The notes: generated by a model not told the origin, from the sequence alone. A DNA stretch of 50,595 nucleotides from Mesorhizobium sp. SARCC-RB16n (GCF_008520305.1 NZ_ML703302.1:1-50595), one strand, 5' to 3'. Counted from the stretch's first letter, positions 19,987 through 28,636 are shown. Numbers and translations: made by a program.

Positions 19987-20927
19987 GGGTCGTTTCCGCT
20001 GGAGCGGTCGGGCGCCGCCTGGTTCCCCATGCCTTGCCGCTGGTGATCCTCGTCATCGTCATCGTCTTTTCGATCGCCCAGCCGGCCTTCATCAAGCCGG
20101 AGAATCTGATCGGCATCGTGCGCCAGATGACGCTGGTCGGAATCATGGCAGTCTGTACGACTTTCGTCATCATGACCGGCGGCGTCGACCTTTCGGTCGG
20201 GCCTGTGCTGGCCACGGCCGGCCTGGTCTCGTTTTTCACCATGCAGGCGGGTATGCCGCTGCCCATTGTCCTTGCCACGGGTCTGGGGCTTGGCTTGGCG
20301 ATCGGCGTGGTAAACGGAGCGATTGTCGCCTTCCTGCAACTGCCGCCTATCATCGTCACACTGGCCACGCTCAGTATGGTGCGCGGCGCGGCGCTGATCC
20401 TCGGCGGTCCGGACCTGCACCTAATTCGCGACGAGCCGGCCTTTACCTTTATCGGCACCGGTACCCTTTTCGGACTGCCGTTCTCCATCATCCTGTTTGT
20501 GGCGGTGACTTTGGCGATGATCTTCGTCCAGCGCCGTACGCCGCTCGGCCTTCTTGTCGCGGCAATCGGTGACAATGAACGCGCCGCCTATCTCAGTGGC
20601 CATAAGATTGCTGCCACCAAGGTGACAATCTACGGCATTTCCGGCTTGGGTGCTGCTTTGGCCGGCATAGTCCAGTCCTCGCAGGTGCATACCGCCGCCG
20701 CGACTTACGGGCCATTCGGGACGGAACTGGACGTTATCGCGGCTGTCGTCCTCGGTGGAACCAGCATCGCGGGCGGCAGTGGCTCGGTCGCTCGCACTGT
20801 CGTCGGGCTGCTCTTCCTCGGCGTCGTCAGCAACGGGATGAATATCCTCAACGTCCCGATCGACATTCAATTGATGGCAAAGGGCGCCATCATCGTGGTT
20901 GCGCTCGGCCTGGGAGAGCTGAAATGA
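19983..20927 (+). CDS. sugar ABC transporter permease (CUT2), system 2 second permease
   Basis: A 314-residue membrane protein whose ATG overlaps the ATPase stop (ATGA). Signature segments are TTFVIMTGGVDLSVGPVLA, LPPIIVTLATLSMVRGAAL, GLLVAAIGDNERAAYLSG and LDVIAAVVLGGTSIAGGSGS. It is the last gene of the second transporter operon and convergent with the TetR gene, from which it is separated by 80 bases. Confidence 0.9.
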   Translation: MRVVSAGAVGRRLVPHALPLVILVIVIVFSIAQPAFIKPENLIGIVRQMTLVGIMAVCTTFVIMTGGVDLSVGPVLATAGLVSFFTMQAGMPLPIVLATGLGLGLAIGVVNGAIVAFLQLPPIIVTLATLSMVRGAALILGGPDLHLIRDEPAFTFIGTGTLFGLPFSIILFVAVTLAMIFVQRRTPLGLLVAAIGDNERAAYLSGHKIAATKVTIYGISGLGAALAGIVQSSQVHTAAATYGPFGTELDVIAAVVLGGTSIAGGSGSVARTVVGLLFLGVVSNGMNILNVPIDIQLMAKGAIIVVALGLGELK

Positions 20928-21007
20928 GCTGCCGTAACAAGGGGCTGACAAAGTCGGGGAGTGTTCCTTGCGTCGCTAATGTTCGCCAGGCCGCGCCATC
21001 GATCCGC

Positions 21008-21610
21008 TTAATCTTCAATCGGCTTCGACAAACTTGCGAATGCAGTGCCATAGCTTGCCAGAGCGGCCTCCGCGGCTTGGTCGTCCCGATCGGTAAGCCA
21101 TCCCAGTACAAGCCCGTCAAAAGCTGACACGATCATCCGTGCGAGCCGAGGCCGAGGAATCGTCCATTCGATCTTGCGGGCACGCTCGATGTCTCCGAGC
21201 GTCGTCTCCATAGTTTCGAAATACGTGCGGTATTGCCACCGGGCAAGGTCCGCCAAATCAGGGTCACGCAAGGCCGTGAGGGTCAGTTCAAAAAGCGGCA
21301 ACTGACGCTGTGGATGCTGAAGGACTTCCCTCCAGAGCCCGATCAACATCGAGTGCACGAAGTTGGCGCCTTCAGGCAAATCGGCGGAAGGCACGGACGC
21401 TTCTGCCAGATCCTTGACGGCGATTGTAATCAGCTCTTCGAGCATCTCCCGTTTCGAATGAAAGCAATAGTGGAAAGCGCCCTGAGGCACTCCAGCTTCC
21501 AGACAGATGGCACGGGTCGAACCGGCGCTTACCCCATCACGATAGATCACACGAAAGGCGGCTTCCAGGATCTGCTGTCTGCGCTCCGCCGCGGCAATGC
21601 GGGCCATCAT
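21008..21610 (-). CDS. TetR-family transcriptional regulator
   Basis: A 200-residue protein. The start at 21610 is chosen because AGGAG lies five bases upstream; the longer reading to 21706 crosses the operator. The N-terminal helix-turn-helix reads RRQQILEAAFRVIYRDGVSAGSTRAICLEAGVPQGAFHYCFHSKREMLEEL, a standard TetR_N domain. The C-terminal helices (LWREVLQHPQRQLPLFELTLTALRD) would bind an effector. It is divergent from the APC permease operon and most likely represses it through the dyad at 21704. Confidence 0.9.
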   Translation of the reverse strand: MMARIAAAERRQQILEAAFRVIYRDGVSAGSTRAICLEAGVPQGAFHYCFHSKREMLEELITIAVKDLAEASVPSADLPEGANFVHSMLIGLWREVLQHPQRQLPLFELTLTALRDPDLADLARWQYRTYFETMETTLGDIERARKIEWTIPRPRLARMIVSAFDGLVLGWLTDRDDQAAEAALASYGTAFASLSKPIED

Positions 21611-21703
21611 GAGATCTCCTTGCTTGGAAGCGATTGGCTGGCCGCGTCTTACGTCCAAAGGCCAACGTTCCGCAACCCGCCGACCGTCGTTTAGGTCGTA
21701 TGA

Positions 21704-21734
21704 CATGGTCGATTGACTTGGTCAACTGACCATG
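21704..21734. promoter_or_regulatory. 31-bp nested dyad, probable TetR operator
   Basis: Two nested inverted repeats share one axis at 21719: outer CATGGTC with GACCATG, and inner TTGAC-TTG-GTCAA. This is a typical size and symmetry for a TetR-family operator. It sits about 94 bases upstream of the TetR start and 70 bases upstream of the permease start, so it can control both directions. Confidence 0.7.
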
Positions 21735-21804
21735 ATTAACATCACCAAGTCAAAGAAATGTATCTTCGCAACTGTCTTCGACAACAAAGGGGAGGATTCC
21801 GGTC

Positions 21805-23253
21805 ATGACGCAGCACGTTCAAGGTGGCGCGTTGAGTGGCAATCTGTCGACACTCAAAGTTGTAGCAATGGTGGTGGCAGCCGCGGCGCCACTGGGCGCT
21901 GTCCTCGGGATGGTGCCGTTGACATTGTTCCTGGGGGCGGGTGCCTCCACGCCGGTCATGTATGTGTTTGCCGGAATTATCCTGCTGTTGTTCTCGGTCG
22001 GCTATGCCGCCATCAGCCAGCATGTCTCGGGCGCCGGCGGCTTTTATGACTACATCGCCCGGGGCCTGGGGCGCACCTCGGCCTCAGGGGCAGGTCTGGT
22101 CGCTGTCGTTGCCTACAATGCGATGACGTTGGCGCTGGTGTCCGGGGTCGGCTACTTCGCGTCGCTCAACATGCACGATATGGCGGGAATTGACGTGCCG
22201 TGGTGGCTGTTCGCGTTCGTGTCCACGGCTATCATTGCCGTTCTGGGCTATCGCAGCGCCGAACTTGCAGGCTCGATCCTGCGGATCCTGATCGCGCTGG
22301 AACTCGGAATCCTGCTTGTCCTTGTGCTGGCGATCATTGCTCAAAAAGGCGCTGCCGCCTTTCCGTTGGTGTCGCTGGACCCCACCGCAATCTTCACGAC
22401 CGGCTCGGTCGGGTTGGGTCTGATGTTCGCGCTGTCGTCATTCATCGGTTTCGAATCGGCCGCAATCTATGCCGAGGAGACGGCCGACCCTCAGAAGAGC
22501 ATTCCGCAGGCAACCTATCTGACGGTTATCGTGGTTTCGCTGTTCTTTGCGCTCGTGTCCTGGGTCACCATCGGCGCGTTGGGTATCGACAAGGCAGCGG
22601 ATGTGGCCAAGGACATGCAGGGCGGCGTCTACTTCATGCTGAGCGATCAGTTCGTCGGCAAAGGCCTCTCCGTCGTGCTCTCGCTCACGGTCGTCACCAG
22701 CCTGTTTGCATCGCAGCTTGCGCTTCACAATGCGGCGAGCCGGTACATGTACGCGATCGGCCGGGAGAGGCTGCTGCCGCATTGGCTCGGCCACGCCCAC
22801 CCAGTCCGCAAGACGCCGAGCCGGGCCAGCCTGGTGCAAACAGCCATTACGGTGGTGGCGATCATCTTCTACGCGGGACTAGGCCTGGACCCCTACCTGC
22901 AGATGACCACGTCGATGATCGGCCTAGGCACGCTGGGCATCTTCATTCTTCAGGCCGCAGCTTCGATCGCCATCGTTTCCTATTTCTGGAAGCATGGCGC
23001 GGCCGCCAAGTCGATGGTGATCATCGGCCCCGCGATCGCGGCCGTTGCGCTGATCGTCGCCTCCGCGTTGACCATTCAGAATTTCAAGGTCCTGACCGGC
23101 GCAACCAGCGACGCAATCTACATCGTGCCCTTCGTGCTTCTAGCGGTTGCGCTGTTCGGCGCCGCCTACGCGCTGTGGCTGCGATCGAACCGACCGACCA
23201 TCTACGCCGCAATCGGGACATTCTCCGACATCGACGCCATCCCAGAACATTGA
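21805..23253 (+). CDS. APC-superfamily amino acid/amine permease
   Basis: A 482-residue protein of about 12 membrane helices with GGGGAGGA eight bases upstream. The first helix region, LKVVAMVVAAAAPLGAVLGMVPLTLFLGAG, and AGGFYDYIARGLGRTSASGAGLVAVVAYNAM are typical of APC transporters, as is FIGFESAAIYAEETADPQKSIPQATYLTV in helix 6. It imports an amino acid, polyamine or related amine. It is the first gene of a TetR-controlled catabolic cluster with a flavin monooxygenase and two SDRs, so the imported compound is probably the monooxygenase substrate (inference). Confidence 0.88.
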   Translation: MTQHVQGGALSGNLSTLKVVAMVVAAAAPLGAVLGMVPLTLFLGAGASTPVMYVFAGIILLLFSVGYAAISQHVSGAGGFYDYIARGLGRTSASGAGLVAVVAYNAMTLALVSGVGYFASLNMHDMAGIDVPWWLFAFVSTAIIAVLGYRSAELAGSILRILIALELGILLVLVLAIIAQKGAAAFPLVSLDPTAIFTTGSVGLGLMFALSSFIGFESAAIYAEETADPQKSIPQATYLTVIVVSLFFALVSWVTIGALGIDKAADVAKDMQGGVYFMLSDQFVGKGLSVVLSLTVVTSLFASQLALHNAASRYMYAIGRERLLPHWLGHAHPVRKTPSRASLVQTAITVVAIIFYAGLGLDPYLQMTTSMIGLGTLGIFILQAAASIAIVSYFWKHGAAAKSMVIIGPAIAAVALIVASALTIQNFKVLTGATSDAIYIVPFVLLAVALFGAAYALWLRSNRPTIYAAIGTFSDIDAIPEH

Positions 23254-23295
23254 CGGTTCCATTGAAAGTTACCCAAAGCAACAGTGAGAAAAGCG

Positions 23296-24651
23296 ATGAC
23301 AGAGTCCAACGTGACTGCGTTTAAATCCACTGCTCCAGACCGCGTGTGCATCATTGGAGCCGGACCTTCGGGTCTGGTCGCCGCCCGCCAACTCCGATAT
23401 GCGGGCATCCCGTTTGACATTTACGAAAAGCACTCGGCGGTCGGCGGCATCTGGGATCCCGAGAATGAAGGCAGTCCAATCTATCGGACCTGCCATTTTA
23501 TCAGTTCGCGTTACACCAGCGGCTTCAATGGCTACCCGATGCCCGCTTCCTTTCCGGATTATCCATCGTGGCGCCATATCCTCGGGTACATCAGGGACTT
23601 CGCCGCGAAGGAAGGACTGGACAAACTGGTTCAGTTCAACTCTCGCGTCGAGCAGGCCGAACTGCAGCCGGACGGCTCGTGGCTTGTTACGGCGAACGGT
23701 CAAGCCAGACACTATCGGGCTCTGATCGCGGCTCCAGGCGTAACCTGGCATCCAAATGTCCCCAAATTAGCCGGTCAGGACAGGTTCACGGGCGAGATCC
23801 GCCATTCTTCCACCTATTATGACTCCGCCGAATTCTCCGGAAAGCGTGTGCTGATCGTCGGCGCGGGCAACTCGGGCGTCGATATTGCCTGCGACGCCGC
23901 CAACAGTGCGGAGGCGGCGTTCATCAGCTTCCGTCGCGGCTATCGCTTCGTCCCCAAACATATTTTCGGGGTGACGTTGGACGTCTTCTCGAATTATGGC
24001 GGAAAGCCGCCGGCCGGATTTGTGCTGCCTGAAGACCTTGACCAGCTCCTGGATGGCATTGTCGGCGATGTGACGAAATTGGGCATCGCCAAGCCGGATC
24101 ACAAGGCTCTCGAATCGCATCCGATCGTCAACGACCAGATCGTCCACTATTTACGCCATGGCGACATCAAGGCCAAGCCCGACATTGCCCGGCTCGAAGG
24201 ACGTGACGCCATATTCGTTGACGGCACGCGCGAGGCGATCGACCTGATCGTGCTTGCAACCGGCTACGACTACCGTCTTCCGTTCCTTGATGAAAGCCTG
24301 TTCGAGTGGAAGGACAATCACCCCAGTTTGTATCTGAATATCTTCAACCGGAACGTCGACTCCTTGTATGTCGTTGGATTCATTGAATTTGCTGACGCTG
24401 CTTACCGGCACTTCGAGGCGATGGCGCAGTTGATCGCCATGGATCTTTCGCTTGCCGGCGCGCAGAAAGAGGAATTCCGTCGGATGAAGCGCGAGCATCG
24501 TCCAGACCTGCGAGGGGGCCACAAGTACATCGACACTCCACGCCACGCGACCTATGTCGACATTCACACCTACTGCGACATCCTGGATGAGGTCCGTGCG
24601 AAGTTCAGTCAACCGTCTCTCGAAGAACGATACGGAAGGTTCGCAACGTGA
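23296..24651 (+). CDS. flavin-containing monooxygenase (FMO/Baeyer-Villiger-like)
   Basis: A 451-residue enzyme from ATG at 23296; a GTG at 23284 is possible but has no ribosome site. The FAD motif is IIGAGPSGL and the NADPH motif is VLIVGAGNSGVDIA. Between them lies FTGEIRHSSTYY, fitting the FMO fingerprint FxGxxxHxxxY. VLATGYDYRLPFLDE is the C-terminal ATGY motif. It would use NADPH and O2 to oxygenate a nitrogen, sulphur or ketone group in the cytoplasm. Its stop overlaps the following SDR start. Confidence 0.88.
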   Translation: MTESNVTAFKSTAPDRVCIIGAGPSGLVAARQLRYAGIPFDIYEKHSAVGGIWDPENEGSPIYRTCHFISSRYTSGFNGYPMPASFPDYPSWRHILGYIRDFAAKEGLDKLVQFNSRVEQAELQPDGSWLVTANGQARHYRALIAAPGVTWHPNVPKLAGQDRFTGEIRHSSTYYDSAEFSGKRVLIVGAGNSGVDIACDAANSAEAAFISFRRGYRFVPKHIFGVTLDVFSNYGGKPPAGFVLPEDLDQLLDGIVGDVTKLGIAKPDHKALESHPIVNDQIVHYLRHGDIKAKPDIARLEGRDAIFVDGTREAIDLIVLATGYDYRLPFLDESLFEWKDNHPSLYLNIFNRNVDSLYVVGFIEFADAAYRHFEAMAQLIAMDLSLAGAQKEEFRRMKREHRPDLRGGHKYIDTPRHATYVDIHTYCDILDEVRAKFSQPSLEERYGRFAT

Positions 24652-25505
24652 CCGATCTGTTCTCGGGCGAAGTGATCGTCGTTACGGGTGCGGCGTCGGG
24701 GATCGGGGCTGCGACCGCCAGGGCTCTTGCCCGGTCGGGGGCGAAGGTGGTTCTGGCGGATCGGGCCGACTGTGCGGATCTCGCGGAAAGCTTGAGCGGA
24801 CACGCGGTGCGCGTCGATGTGTCCGATGAGGCCAGCGTCGCGGCGCTCATGCGCGAGGCCGGCTCGATCACGGGGTCGATCCATGGCTTGGTGAACAACG
24901 CCGGCGTCACCTGCGAGGTGACCATTGACGCGACCACCGCGGAAGATTTTCAGCGCATGATGGCCGTCAATGCCATGGGGACGCTTTTCGGAATCAAGCA
25001 TGGAGCGCGCTGGATGCGAGGCACCGGTACCATCGTGAATACGGCGTCACTGGCCGGCATGGTCGGCATTGCCGGCTATGGATCCTATGCGGCGTCAAAG
25101 GCCGCGGTCATCTCGCTGACCCAGACTGCCGCGATGGAATACGGCCCGCGTGGCATCCGGGTGAACTGCATCTGCCCAAGTTCGGTCGAGACCCCGATGT
25201 TGCACGCGCAGGCCAATGCCGCCGCCGAACGGGCGCTGAGCCGGCTTTCCTCGCCGCTGGGAAAGGTGATGACGGCGGACGAGGTCGCCGCTGTCATCCT
25301 GTTCCTGGCCTCGCCCCTCTCACAGGCCATGACTGGCCAGGCGCTCAACGTCGATGGTGGAGGTTCGGCGGGCTGGTCCATGGCCCTTTTGGGCGCCCTG
25401 ATCGGCGAAGATGAAGTCGTTGACCACAATCCAACCCGTAAACCCGGCGATGCGTCCGTTGTGGCGCAGGCGGGTCGGGATTCGGACCGAGCCAAGCATG
25501 AATGA
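24648..25505 (+). CDS. short-chain dehydrogenase/reductase, first of pair
   Basis: A 285-residue classical SDR with a GTG start overlapping the monooxygenase stop. It shows the Rossmann motif VVTGAASGIGAATARA, LVNNAG, the catalytic serine in VNTASLAG and YAASKAAV with the catalytic Tyr-Lys pair, then the C-terminal LNVDGGGSAGW. The last 40 residues form an unusual hydrophilic tail (VVDHNPTRKPGDASV). It oxidises or reduces an alcohol/ketone with NAD(P), probably downstream of the monooxygenase. Confidence 0.87.
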   Translation: MTDLFSGEVIVVTGAASGIGAATARALARSGAKVVLADRADCADLAESLSGHAVRVDVSDEASVAALMREAGSITGSIHGLVNNAGVTCEVTIDATTAEDFQRMMAVNAMGTLFGIKHGARWMRGTGTIVNTASLAGMVGIAGYGSYAASKAAVISLTQTAAMEYGPRGIRVNCICPSSVETPMLHAQANAAAERALSRLSSPLGKVMTADEVAAVILFLASPLSQAMTGQALNVDGGGSAGWSMALLGALIGEDEVVDHNPTRKPGDASVVAQAGRDSDRAKHE

Positions 25506-26361
25506 CGCGATGATCCCCGCTGACAGGCCGCTGGTCGGCAAGGTTGCCCTGGTCACCGGCGCCGGTCGCCCACACGGTATAGGACGCGGCATCGTGCTGC
25601 GTCTGGCCCGGGCCGGGGCCGACATCGTCGTCACAGATGTCGGCCAGAAGCGAACGGACATCTTGATCGAGGGCATCGGTCTGGGCGATTCGATGGCGGA
25701 CCTCGAAGAAACGGCAAGAATGGCGCGTGACCACGGGGTTGGGGCCACGGCGGTCGCGTGCGACATAACCGATCAACAGCAGATAGACGCCGCGATCGGC
25801 GCCGCGGTCGCCTCGCATGGAAGGCTGGACATTCTGGTCAACAACGCCGGCACCGGCATTGGCGTTGCCGCCTTCGAAACCATAGAGGACCGTGCCTGGC
25901 GGCTCTCATGGGAGATCAATGTCCTGGGCACCGTCAAGATGTGCCAGGCGGCGATCCCGCACCTGTCCCGGGGAGGACAGGGCACCATCATCAACATTGC
26001 CTCGACGCTCGGACTGGCGGCACAACCGGGCTACGGGGCCTACGTTCTTTCGAAACATGCGATTGTCGGTCTCACTCGACTTCTGGCTGCAGAGTTGGGG
26101 CCGACGGGCATCCGAGTCAATGCAATCGCGCCGGGCTTCATCCACACTGACATGGGCGCACATGAACTCGAACTCATCGCTCGGTCACGCAGCACCGACG
26201 TGGGGACCGCAACGGCCGCCGTGCTTGAGGAGATCCCGCTGCGACGGCTTGGCACTGCGGACGATGTCGCGGAGGCTGTCGCATGGCTCGCGTCTTCAGC
26301 AAACTACGTGAGCGGAGTGATCCTGCCCGTACATGGGGGCGTCGTCTCCGGACTCAACTGA
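25498..26361 (+). CDS. short-chain dehydrogenase/reductase, second of pair
   Basis: A 287-residue SDR starting at ATG 25498, which overlaps the previous stop by eight bases; the longer frame is a shadow. Motifs are VTGAGRPHGIGRGIVLRLA, ILVNNAGTGIG, IINIAST for the catalytic serine, and GYGAYVLSKHAIVGL with Tyr and Lys. It carries a 20-residue insertion after the first alpha-beta unit (DVGQKRTDILIEG) as seen in some SDRs. It completes the APC-FMO-SDR-SDR operon and probably acts on the same pathway. Confidence 0.87.
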   Translation: MNDAMIPADRPLVGKVALVTGAGRPHGIGRGIVLRLARAGADIVVTDVGQKRTDILIEGIGLGDSMADLEETARMARDHGVGATAVACDITDQQQIDAAIGAAVASHGRLDILVNNAGTGIGVAAFETIEDRAWRLSWEINVLGTVKMCQAAIPHLSRGGQGTIINIASTLGLAAQPGYGAYVLSKHAIVGLTRLLAAELGPTGIRVNAIAPGFIHTDMGAHELELIARSRSTDVGTATAAVLEEIPLRRLGTADDVAEAVAWLASSANYVSGVILPVHGGVVSGLN

Positions 26362-26392
26362 GCCACCGCGAACCAGACGCGAAGGACCAGCT

Positions 26393-26617
26393 TTGACCGT
26401 ACCGGCGGTGATGCCAAGACGGTCGGCGATGTTGGCGGTCGTCGCGGTCGCTCTTGCCTACACCCCGCTTGCTCCATGGTTCGGGTTCGTTCCGCTGCCT
26501 CTGCCTGTGCTGGCCGGGCTGGTTGCGATCACAGTTCTCTACGTTGTCGCTTCCGAGTTCACCAAACGTTGGTTGTATGACAAGGGTAGCCGCCCCATTA
26601 CCCTGCCGAAGGCTTGA
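26393..26617 (+). pseudogene. C-terminal remnant of a P-type magnesium/cation ATPase
   Basis: About 75 codons encode two hydrophobic segments followed by a basic tail: MLAVVAVALAYTPLAPW, FGFVPLPLPVLAGLVAITVLY and SEFTKRWLYDKG. This is the pattern of the last two transmembrane helices of MgtA-like P-type ATPases, whose C-terminal ends usually read GFVPLP...VKRWFYRR. All catalytic domains are absent; the sequence begins abruptly after the SDR gene. It is a relic, or less likely a small membrane protein that uses a TTG start at 26393. Confidence 0.6.
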
Positions 26618-26663
26618 ACGAGGTGGCGGCGAGAGCAGCTCGCACCGAGAAACACAGACGCTA

Positions 26664-26711
26664 ATGCATGTCGCCCGGAAGTGCCCTCGGTTCCGGGATA
26701 ACGACATGCAT
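26664..26711. repeat. REP-like palindromic extragenic element
   Basis: Outer arms ATGCATGTCG and CGACATGCAT and inner arms CCCGGAA and TTCCGGG pair across a ten-base loop, with one four-base bulge (ATAA). The core, including the flanking TAAAA, resembles the abundant palindromic element of Mesorhizobium and related Rhizobiales genomes, in which GTCGCCC...AACGACATGCAT recurs in intergenic DNA. The family assignment is from memory. Confidence 0.65.
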
Positions 26712-26820
26712 AAAATCAGAAGCTTACAGCAGATCGGGCGAATCCTATTCGCCGCGACATGCTGTAGGGCCGCACGACCCTGGCCTCGCGGCAGCGCCCG
26801 GGGCGAGATCCGGGGTCGTT

Positions 26821-26920
26821 TGTCAGCGTCCTGACAGGTTCGATGATCCACAGTTCGCCGTCATACGAAAGCTGACTATGCGTGATCATCAACGGGAATT
26901 GTCGCAGGCAACTGACTATG
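26821..26920. promoter_or_regulatory. CTGAC-repeat regulatory region upstream of cytochrome b561
   Basis: TGTCAG (26821) and CTGACA (26831) form an inverted repeat with a four-base spacer. Further CTGAC copies start at 26872 and 26912 within the repeated word CTGACTATG, so CTGAC starts are 41 and 40 bp apart, about four helical turns. The nine-base word TGTCAGCGT recurs upstream of the FMN-binding gene at 33171. A likely binding region for the response regulator encoded at 27971. A further palindrome, GGCGAAT and ATTCGCC, lies at 26737-26753. Confidence 0.5.
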
Positions 26921-27023
26921 ACCATTGTTCTTGCAAGCACAATTCGTCCTGGTGTCCCCCACCGGACAAAGCTTTGACGAGATCGCTGCCGCCTTAGAAA
27001 ATGTTCAAAACTGGAATCCTCGG

Positions 27024-27566
27024 ATGAATCCTACCTATGCCAACTCCCAGAAAGCCGTTCACTGGGTCATCTTTCTGCTAGTCATAGGCCTTTATGGCCT
27101 GACCTACGTCGTCGATATCTTCCCACGCGGTGATCCCGGTCGCGCGTTCGTCTGGTGGCTTCACATTTCGTTCGGGCTGCTGCTTTTCATGCTGGTTGTC
27201 GTGCGCATCGGCCTGCGACTGGCGCTTGGAACGCCGGGTCTGCCGCTGGAAATGTCACAGCTTGAACGGTTGCTGGCCAAGGTTGCGCATCTTCTGCTCT
27301 ACGCGCTGCTTGTGGCCATACCCGTTCTCGGCATCCTGCTGACCTGGTATCGGGGCGATGCCTTGAGCTTCTTCGGTCTCTTTACCATCCCAGCTCCCGT
27401 TTCCGCGGATCGCGCCACGGCCGGTTTCATCAGGGAACTGCATAGCCTTTGCGCCAACCTGATCCTCATCCTTGCCGGATTGCATGCCGTTGCAGCACTT
27501 TGGCATCATTATGTCTGGAAGGACGATGTGCTCAAGCGAATGCTGCCCGTGACACGTGGCTCCTGA
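27024..27566 (+). CDS. cytochrome b561
   Basis: A 180-residue four-helix membrane protein from ATG at 27024; the frame extends upstream but the extra residues are hydrophilic and not family-like. Conserved haem histidines are seen in SQKAVHWVIFLL, FVWWLHISFGLL and LHAVAALWHHYVWKDDVLKRML. This is the prokaryotic cytochrome b561 family, which passes electrons across the membrane, often from quinol to superoxide or a periplasmic partner. It heads a probable operon with the PepSY protein and the two-component pair and would supply a haem step in the redox module encoded nearby. Confidence 0.88.
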   Translation: MNPTYANSQKAVHWVIFLLVIGLYGLTYVVDIFPRGDPGRAFVWWLHISFGLLLFMLVVVRIGLRLALGTPGLPLEMSQLERLLAKVAHLLLYALLVAIPVLGILLTWYRGDALSFFGLFTIPAPVSADRATAGFIRELHSLCANLILILAGLHAVAALWHHYVWKDDVLKRMLPVTRGS

Positions 27567-27644
27567 TCGTCGTCCTGCCTACACCGGTTATATGCAAGCA
27601 GCGTGGTATTGCTGTGGTTCCGGACTTGGATACATGGTCCCTGG

Positions 27645-27974
27645 ATGAAATCGATATTGAAGTGGCTAGTGATGGTGGGTCTTTGCGGGCTCGTCGTGAG
27701 TTGGCCGCTCGCCGCGCGCGCGAACTTCGATGATGACGGCGATCACGATCGGGCGCGCGACCTTTACGAACGTGGCGAAATAAAGGGTCTGTCCGACCTG
27801 CTGGGACTGGTTCACGCCGAGGCTCCCGGCGACATCGTGGCCATCGATTTCATCCGGGCGGGGGACAGGTGGGTCTATCGATTCCAGATCGTTTCCGCCG
27901 ACGGCCGCCGCAGAATTGTGGATGTGGACGCCGGAGCTGGAGTCCTCGTGCGCGGCAGGGGCGGCGACCGATGA
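27645..27974 (+). CDS. secreted PepSY-domain protein
   Basis: A 109-residue protein with a signal peptide (MKSILKWLVMVGLCGLVVSWPLAARA). The mature part has the PepSY pattern: RARDLYERGEIKGLSDLLGLV, then AIDFIRAGDRWVYRFQIVSADGR and RRIVDVDAGAGVLV. Small periplasmic PepSY proteins commonly sit beside sensor kinases or membrane reductases. Its last four bases overlap the response regulator start, so the three regulatory genes are translationally coupled; it may modulate the kinase from the periplasm. ATG at 27645 is preferred over GTG at 27603 because the signal peptide then has a normal length. Confidence 0.82.
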   Translation: MKSILKWLVMVGLCGLVVSWPLAARANFDDDGDHDRARDLYERGEIKGLSDLLGLVHAEAPGDIVAIDFIRAGDRWVYRFQIVSADGRRRIVDVDAGAGVLVRGRGGDR

Positions 27975-28636
27975 AGATACTTCTTGCTGAAGACGAGCCG
28001 CGAATCGCGAGCGACATCGCGGCTGTCCTGAAGACGGCTGGGATGGCTGTCGACATCATGCGCGATGGGGAGGCTGCCTGGTTCGCGGGCGACGTCGAGA
28101 ATTACGACGCGGCGATCCTGGATCTCGGATTGCCGAAGCTCGATGGCCTGGTTGTGCTGAAGCGCTGGCGGGCCAATGCGCGCCGCTTTCCCGTCCTGAT
28201 CCTGACGGCGAGGGGGCTATGGACGGAGCGCGTCGAAGGCATCAACGCTGGCGCCGACGACTATTTGCCCAAGCCATTTGAAATGGAAGAGCTGCTGGCG
28301 CGGTTGCGCGCGATCTTGCGTCGCTCGGCCGGCCAGGCGACACCGGTCTTGAAATCCGGGCCTTTGGTGCTGGATACACGCCAGATGCGTATTTCGCTGC
28401 GCGGCGATCCCGTCGCGTTGTCGCCGCTTGAATATCGGCTGATGGCGTTCCTGATGCACCATGCCGGGCGCGTGGTGGCGCCGACCGAACTGGCCGAGCA
28501 TCTGTACGATTCCGGCAATGATCGCGATCCCAACGCAATCGAGGTCATTGTCGCCCGCCTGCGGCGCAAGCTCGGCAACGACGTGATCGAGACGCGGCGC
28601 GGATTCGGATATTACATGCCCGACGGGCCTCCCTGA
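27971..28636 (+). CDS. OmpR/PhoP-type response regulator
   Basis: A 221-residue regulator. The receiver domain has acidic EDE at 7-9, phospho-acceptor aspartate in AILDLGLPKLDG, LTARG and the KPF lysine. The C-terminal winged helix reads PVALSPLEYRLMAFLMHHAGRVVAPTELAEHLYD and IEVIVARLRRKLG. It is coupled to the kinase gene (one-base overlap) and to the PepSY gene. The closest general resemblance is to the PhoP/FeuP group of alphaproteobacteria (inference). Likely targets are the TGTCAG palindromes at 26821 and 33159. Confidence 0.92.
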   Translation: MKILLAEDEPRIASDIAAVLKTAGMAVDIMRDGEAAWFAGDVENYDAAILDLGLPKLDGLVVLKRWRANARRFPVLILTARGLWTERVEGINAGADDYLPKPFEMEELLARLRAILRRSAGQATPVLKSGPLVLDTRQMRISLRGDPVALSPLEYRLMAFLMHHAGRVVAPTELAEHLYDSGNDRDPNAIEVIVARLRRKLGNDVIETRRGFGYYMPDGPP

